Source: Bacteroidales bacterium
Lineage (GTDB): Bacteria; Bacteroidota; Bacteroidia; Bacteroidales; UBA932
Direction of reading: 5' to 3'
Assembly: GCA_024689525.1 (NCBI GenBank)
Contig: JAILDI010000026.1
Location: 1-16,895, forward strand
Length of the DNA: 16,895 bases
Below, one piece after another: positions 13,399 to 16,895 of the stretch (its first letter is position 1; every line of letters begins with the position of its first letter). Made by a program: the position numbers and the translations under genes. Below the pieces are notes generated by a model, which was not told where the DNA came from, searched no databases, and worked only from the letters and a program-made list of their open reading frames with translations.

Positions 13399-15204
13399 AT
13401 GGAAAACGTGTATGCAGCCCGCATCGAGGCTCTGAGGGAGCGGATGTGGAAGGAAAACTGGGATGCCGTGATTATCACCGGCAGCGATCCCCACGCCAGT
13501 GAGTACCCCGCTTCCAGATGGAAGCAGGTGCAGTGGCTCACCGGGTTCACGGGGGAGGCGGGTGATGTGGTGATAACCCCTTCCCACGCCGGGCTGTGGA
13601 CCGATACGCGTTATTTCATCCAGGCCGTGAAGCAGTTGCAGGGCACCGGTGTGGAGCTCCACAAGTTGCGTGTTCCGGAAGCGGTGCCCATTACGGAATG
13701 GCTTGCCGGGGACGAGTTCGGCATCCGCGAGCCGGTGGTGGCCGTGGACGGACTGTGTTACAGCACCGGTCAGCTTGAGGCTTTGCGCGCTGCCGTTCCG
13801 GGCGTGAACGTGGTTATGGTTCCGGATCTGTTGTCTCCGATGTGGCAGGACCGCCCTGCCATCCCATCCACGCCGATTCTCACGCTAGGGGAGGAGCTGT
13901 GCGGGGTGTCCCGCGAGCATCGGCTTTCCCGCCTTCGCAAATGGATGATACTGCAGGGCTGCGACGCCGTTCTGGTTACGGCCCTGGACGAGATTGCCTG
14001 GCTGCTGAACGTGCGCGGAAGCGACATCGAATACAATCCCCTGGTGATTTCCTATCTGGTAGTGACGATGGACGAGGCGCGCTGGTATGTGCGCAAGGAC
14101 GCCTTCGCATCGTCCGACTCGGAGACGGAGGCCAGCTTCTATGAACTTCGTGCCGATGGTGTGGATATCCGCGACTATGGCGACATCGGCCTGGATCTCA
14201 CCGCCTTGAAGGCCGATGGCATCGGCTCGCTATTTGTCGACCCCGGCTCGCTGAATGCGTATCTTTATGAATTGCTGGTTTCTGAGGGGCCTGCGCTTAT
14301 GCAGGGCAGTTCGCCCATCGCGCCCTGGAAGGCGGTCAAGAACAGCGTGGAGCTGGAAGGAATGCGGGATGCGCACCTTGAGGACGGCGTGGCGATGGAG
14401 AAGTTCCTGTACTGGCTGGAACAGAACGCCGGCCGGGTCAATGAATGGGAGGCCGCTGAGTATCTGCACTCGCTGCGGGCCGCCATTCCCGGATATAAGG
14501 GCGACAGTTTCGAGACAATATCGGCCTACGGGCCTTCCGCGGCGCTGCCGCATTATGTGACGCCTTCTAACGGCTCATCGCTGATTGAGGAGCGCGGGCT
14601 CTATCTGGTGGATTCCGGCGGGCAGTACTTGTTCGGGACTACGGATATTACGCGCACGGTGCCGATGGGGCCTTGCTCGGCCCTTGAGAAGGAGGATTAC
14701 ACGCTGGTGCTCAAGGGGCATATCGACCTGGCCATGGCTTCGTTCCCCGCTGGTACGGCGGGTTGCCAAATTGATGCGCTGGCGCGCGAACCGCTGTGGC
14801 GATTCAAGCGCAATTTCGGCCACGGAACCGGCCACGGCGTGGGTTTCTTCCTCTGCGTGCACGAAGGCCCGCAGGACGTGCGGCAGAACTTCAACGCCGT
14901 GGCGCTGCAGCCAGGCATGGTGCTCTCCGACGAGCCCGGCATCTACCGCGAGGGCATGCACGGCGTCCGCCACGAGAACCTGGTGGTAGTGCGCTCCCTT
15001 GGCCGCAACGAGTTCGGCTCCTGGCTCGGCTTCGAGGTTCTCACCATCTGCCACATCGACACTTCCTGCCTGGTGCCGGAGCTCCTGGACCGCGCCGAAC
15101 TGGACTGGCTCAACGCCTACAACGAGCGCGTCTTCCGCACCCTCTCCCCCCGCCTCGACGCCGCCCAGGCCGCCTGGCTCCGCTCCAAGACCCAGGCAGT
15201 GTAG
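13399..15204 (+). CDS. Xaa-Pro aminopeptidase, M24B family (two creatinase-like N-domains)
   Basis: A 601-residue metallo-aminopeptidase that removes N-terminal residues preceding proline; no signal peptide, so cytoplasmic. The layout is that of the long aminopeptidase P type: two creatinase-like N-terminal domains (about 5-150 and 160-315), then the pita-bread catalytic domain (about 318-540) and a C-terminal tail (about 541-601). Dinuclear metal ligands are all visible: D405 (LVDSGGQY), D416 (TDITRT), H479 (GHGTGHGVG), E512 (SDEPGIY) and E526 (VRHENLV). H385 in LPHY and H488/E489 in VHEGP are the usual substrate-binding or proton-transfer residues. ATG 13399 is chosen because homology begins at once (ARIEALRERM) and a promoter-like box lies 23 bp upstream; the frame stays open far upstream but antisense to the coiled-coil gene. 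Third-position C and G become very strong in the last 350 bp. Confidence 0.95.
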   Translation: MENVYAARIEALRERMWKENWDAVIITGSDPHASEYPASRWKQVQWLTGFTGEAGDVVITPSHAGLWTDTRYFIQAVKQLQGTGVELHKLRVPEAVPITEWLAGDEFGIREPVVAVDGLCYSTGQLEALRAAVPGVNVVMVPDLLSPMWQDRPAIPSTPILTLGEELCGVSREHRLSRLRKWMILQGCDAVLVTALDEIAWLLNVRGSDIEYNPLVISYLVVTMDEARWYVRKDAFASSDSETEASFYELRADGVDIRDYGDIGLDLTALKADGIGSLFVDPGSLNAYLYELLVSEGPALMQGSSPIAPWKAVKNSVELEGMRDAHLEDGVAMEKFLYWLEQNAGRVNEWEAAEYLHSLRAAIPGYKGDSFETISAYGPSAALPHYVTPSNGSSLIEERGLYLVDSGGQYLFGTTDITRTVPMGPCSALEKEDYTLVLKGHIDLAMASFPAGTAGCQIDALAREPLWRFKRNFGHGTGHGVGFFLCVHEGPQDVRQNFNAVALQPGMVLSDEPGIYREGMHGVRHENLVVVRSLGRNEFGSWLGFEVLTICHIDTSCLVPELLDRAELDWLNAYNERVFRTLSPRLDAAQAAWLRSKTQAV

Positions 15205-15210
15205 ACCCTG

Positions 15211-15510
15211 GCCCCCTGGCCGGATATCCACGAAATCTACCTCCCAGCGTCCTGCGGCCGGATATCCAGCAATTCGCCATTCCCCGGCCTTCTGGCCGGA
15301 TATCCGGTAATTCGCCATTCCCCGGCCCCCTGGCCGGATATCCGGTAATTCGCCATTCCACGGCCCCCTGGCCGGATATCCGGGAAAACCGCCTTCCACG
15401 ATGGTCCACGTGGATATCCGGCACCATTTTCGCCCGTTTTGGCCATTTCCCCTGCCGGATATCCGGGAAATCTGCATTCTGGCACCCTCTGTGTGGATAT
15501 CCGGAATACG
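15211..15510. repeat. Phased array of eight GGATATCC palindromes, 38-bp period
   Basis: Eight exact GGATATCC cores start at 15222, 15260, 15298, 15336, 15374, 15412, 15457 and 15495. Successive distances are 38, 38, 38, 38, 38, 45 and 38 bp. In the best units the core extends to the 12-bp palindrome CCGGATATCCGG and is preceded by GGCCCCCTGGCC-like sequence. The units starting at 15260, 15298 and 15336 are nearly identical, with AATTCGCCATTCC after the core. The outer units are diverged but keep related positions (for example GAAATCT after cores 1 and 7). The array starts 7 bp after the M24 stop codon and has no gene of its own. It is a degenerate tandem repeat: the in-between sequences are related copies, unlike CRISPR spacers. 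Possible roles are protein-binding array, transcript 3' end, or REP-like elements for the nearby HUH protein. Confidence 0.92.
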
Positions 15511-15530
15511 TATGCCTTATCCGTTTCCGG
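15501..15530. repeat. Imperfect inverted repeat at the array's right end
   Basis: CCGGAA (15501-15506) and TTCCGG (15525-15530) form an inverted repeat, extended inward by ACG/CGT with a one-base bulge at 15507 and an 11-base loop. It begins in the last GGATATCCGG unit and is followed by AAAAATT. No U-tract follows on either strand, so it is not a typical terminator. Confidence 0.55.
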
Positions 15531-15579
15531 AAAAATTAACGGAAAAGAATTATATCCCTGAGTGTCAATGAGTTGCAAT

Positions 15580-15602
15580 GGTGCCAAAATCGTTTTGGCG
15601 CC
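15580..15602. repeat. Ten-bp hairpin in the non-coding region
   Basis: GGTGCCAAAA and TTTTGGCGCC are complementary over 10 positions (one G-T pair) around a TCG loop. This is the strongest hairpin between the array and the SANT gene. It is followed by A-rich sequence and not T-rich, so it is more likely an operator or structured RNA element than a terminator. Confidence 0.55.
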
Positions 15603-15644
15603 AAAAAGGATAAAAACGCCATGTTTTCGGCACAATCGCCATTG

Positions 15645-15681
15645 AAAAAACGGCCTCCTGCGCTCGTCTATGGCCTTTTTT
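15645..15681. terminator. Possible bidirectional terminator
   Basis: AAAAAA-C-GGCC at 15645-15655 is matched by GGCC-TTTTTT at 15672-15681 around a 16-base loop. Both strands end in six T after the GGCC stem, as expected for a two-way terminator. The GC stem is only 4 bp, so strength is doubtful. It would separate read-through from M24 and the array from the SANT/HUH genes. Confidence 0.35.
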
Positions 15682-15685
15682 GAAG

Positions 15686-15717
15686 TTATCCGTTTAAAAC
15701 GATGGTTACACGGATAA
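15686..15717. promoter_or_regulatory. Inverted repeat (candidate operator) upstream of the SANT-like gene
   Basis: TTATCCGT (15686-15693) and ACGGATAA (15710-15717) form a perfect 8-bp inverted repeat with 16-bp spacing, 43 bp before the SANT gene's ATG. TTATCCGTTT also occurs at 15518-15527, next to the array. The half-site centre-to-centre distance is 24 bp. The place fits an operator, and the DNA-binding protein encoded just downstream is the obvious candidate ligand; this is inference. No clear TAnnTTTG box was found here. Confidence 0.45.
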
Positions 15718-15760
15718 GTAACTGTATATTGCGGCTGTTAAACTATAAAAACTATTGCTT

Positions 15761-16153
15761 ATGGTACCCAACAGATCAACTTATTTCCTTCCGCAGGAAC
15801 GATTCGATGAAATCAAAAAGAAGTATCCCAAATTCAACGAGCCCTGGACGACGGACGACGAGGACATTCTGTTCGAACTAGCCGATCAGAATGCCACACA
15901 AAAGCAGATGTCAGAATCTTTGGGCCGCACTCCACGCTCCGTCAAAATGAAGCTGATGGAACTAGGTCTTTACGAAAAGAAGGCATCGGCACGCTCCTGG
16001 ACCGAAAACGAAGAGCGAAAACTGGTCGACCTCTATAACGATGGGGTAAACTTCGAAAACATCGCCCTGGAACTGGGCCGATCCGTGAACGCGGTTGTCT
16101 CGCGCCTTGTCCGCCTCCGCATCAACCTGTTCAACGGGCCCGAAGTTGCATAG
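15761..16153 (+). CDS. Protein with two SANT/Myb-like DNA-binding repeats
   Basis: A 130-residue protein made of two tandem helix-turn-helix repeats of the SANT/Myb-like kind, about 51 residues apart. Repeat 1 spans about 28-70 (PWTTDDEDILFELAD, then LGRTPRSVKMKLMELGL). Repeat 2 spans about 79-120 (SWTENEERKLVDLYNDG, then LGRSVNAVVSRLVRLRI). Each has the initial Trp, the acidic patch and the LGRxxxxV...L..L recognition helix. The N-terminal 25 residues are charged. A TTG at 15755 in the same frame is possible but ATG 15761 is preferred. A DNA-binding regulator or accessory factor is the likely role. It lies 8 bp upstream of the HUH-like gene, so the two are probably one operon. Base composition is visibly more AT-rich than in the genes to its left, suggesting a different history. 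Confidence 0.85.
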   Translation: MVPNRSTYFLPQERFDEIKKKYPKFNEPWTTDDEDILFELADQNATQKQMSESLGRTPRSVKMKLMELGLYEKKASARSWTENEERKLVDLYNDGVNFENIALELGRSVNAVVSRLVRLRINLFNGPEVA

Positions 16154-16161
16154 CTCGTGTT

Positions 16162-16895
16162 ATGCGGCGGATATATCATTCTATCATCACGTCACACGAA
16201 GAAGTGATGTTCAGAAGTCCTCGGGATGTCGGATTGTTTATCAACCTGTTGGCGCTTCATTCCTACCGGGATAATGTCGACATCCTGATGGACGCTGAAA
16301 TGAGCACCCATACACATCTGGGACTGTTCGCCGAGAATCCGGATGAGTTTATGTGGAAACTGCGAATATCATATGACAGAATGTTTAATACGCTGTATGG
16401 TCGCACTGGAAGATTGGGAGAAAAGGGCGCGTTCATAAAAGCAATTGATGGCAAAATCCACATATGCACCGGCTTAAGCTACATTGCCCGTAATGGTTTG
16501 CATCACGGACTCTCTTGCACGGCATTCGGATATCCGTACTGCTCTGCAAAATCCCTGTTTGTTAAAGAAACAGGGTTCTACAAGTGGGGAAAACTGATTG
16601 TTTCCAGAGATGAAATTGCCAGTCTGATTCCCCGCCGGTATGATTTCCCGGATTCTTTTGCGATGAACGAAAACGGCGTTTTTGAACGAACCACATTTAT
16701 GGCAACACAGATAGCGGAAGCGTATTATGGATCGGCCCGCAATTATCTGTTTCAAATGAATCGCTTGAGTGGCGAGGAGTGGCTTTCGGAACAGCAACAA
16801 GATGGGAACGGAATTAGTCCTATTAGACTTGTCGACATGGAGCCTTCGTACCCGACGGACCTTTTGCTTAAGAATGAGACCGGCAGGAACTATCG
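16162..16895 (+). CDS. HUH/Y1 transposase-like protein (RAYT-like), partial
   Basis: The frame is open from ATG 16162 to the window edge (244 codons, no stop), so the C-terminus is missing. The first 135 or so residues follow the order of IS200/REP-associated tyrosine transposases: an initial YHSIITS strand (usually YHITxR) and an FRSPRDVGLFINLL helix. A metal-binding HxH follows at H50/H52 (STHTHLGLF, normally NHFHLLV), then YDRMFNTLYGRTGRLGEKGAF (usually YxRYFNxxxxRxGxLFQxRF). Next come YIARNGLHHGL with Y107 at the catalytic-tyrosine position and FGYPYCSAKSLF (normally YPWSSY). After 135 an extension of more than 105 residues has no family I recognise (KLIVSRDEIASLIP, RNYLFQMNRLSGEEW). Family relationship is likely; activity is uncertain because the HUH middle residue is Thr. 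It directly follows the SANT gene and lies about 660 bp from the palindrome array. Confidence 0.72.
   Translation, partial: MRRIYHSIITSHEEVMFRSPRDVGLFINLLALHSYRDNVDILMDAEMSTHTHLGLFAENPDEFMWKLRISYDRMFNTLYGRTGRLGEKGAFIKAIDGKIHICTGLSYIARNGLHHGLSCTAFGYPYCSAKSLFVKETGFYKWGKLIVSRDEIASLIPRRYDFPDSFAMNENGVFERTTFMATQIAEAYYGSARNYLFQMNRLSGEEWLSEQQQDGNGISPIRLVDMEPSYPTDLLLKNETGRNY

Larger units (their letters stand above)
15205..15760. other. 556-bp non-coding region
   Basis: No convincing gene is present between the M24 stop and the SANT gene. The left half is the palindrome array. The right half (15511-15760) holds two hairpins, a weak two-way terminator-like element, an 8-bp inverted repeat before the SANT gene, and AT-rich leader sequence. 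Open frames crossing the array on both strands come from the lack of stop codons in the repeat unit and are not taken as coding. Confidence 0.8.

Noticed and set aside
14163..14170. Additional GGATATCC copies inside the M24 gene (14163) and the HUH gene (16528)
   Set aside because: These are isolated, out of phase with the array and explained by the encoded residues (VDIRD and FGYPY). The HUH copy, CGGATATCCG, is noted but chance is the simpler reading.
14575..15477. A 300-codon minus-strand frame (with similar shorter ones) through the array, giving a repeated GYPARGPGNGE-like peptide
   Set aside because: The repeat unit has no stop codon in several frames, and its 38-bp length shifts frame every copy. 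The frame is also antisense to the well-supported catalytic domain of the M24 gene.
15211..15510. CRISPR array
   Set aside because: The constant part is only 8-12 bp and the in-between sequences are related copies of each other, not unique spacers; no cas genes are present.
16474..16800. Minus-strand frames near the right edge (16263-16469 and 16474-16800)
   Set aside because: They are antisense to the HUH-like gene, whose plus-strand motifs (HxH, YIARN, YPYCS) are recognisable.

Overview
The window looks like a chromosomal segment from a GC-rich member of the Bacteroidales, probably an uncultured gut or rumen lineage. The evidence is the gene set: a DUF3109 protein, a DUF2007 protein, a U32/DUF3656 protein, an M16-like exported protein and a two-domain M24 peptidase. 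Weak or absent Shine-Dalgarno sites and TAnnTTTG-type -7 boxes between divergent genes also fit. The genus cannot be fixed from sequence alone.

Layout. Positions 3-2033 (+) hold a GH3 beta-glycosidase. Converging on it is a minus-strand run reading 6488 to 2100: exported TPR protein, U32 protein, a 50-residue predicted secreted peptide, and a class 3-like aldehyde dehydrogenase. Divergent from the TPR gene, a plus-strand pair encodes an exported M16-fold protein without the zinc motif and a cysteine-rich DUF3109 protein. These two overlap each other, and the second also overlaps the converging minus-strand operon at 9663-9695. That operon runs 13335 to 9663 in seven tightly packed or overlapping genes: membrane-anchored coiled-coil protein, HemW, YtxH-like, holin-family-like membrane protein, a small basic protein, a two-helix membrane protein and DUF2007. 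Divergent from its head is the M24 aminopeptidase gene (13399-15204).

The last 1.7 kb differs from the rest. Seven bases after the M24 stop begins an array of eight GGATATCC palindromes. Seven intervals separate them: six are exactly 38 bp and one is 45 bp. A hairpin-rich non-coding stretch follows. Then come a 130-residue protein with two SANT/Myb-like repeats and, 8 bp later, a protein cut by the window edge that resembles HUH/Y1 (REP-associated tyrosine transposase-like) enzymes, with a long C-terminal extension. The array plus this gene pair is the best candidate here for an uncharacterised system; a functional link is inference from position.

A second notable point is the U32 gene. Its conserved N-terminal sequence extends 29 codons upstream of the first usual start codon (a GTG), and the frame there has no ATG, GTG or TTG. 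An ATA codon sits exactly where an ATGA stop/start overlap with the TPR gene would be expected.
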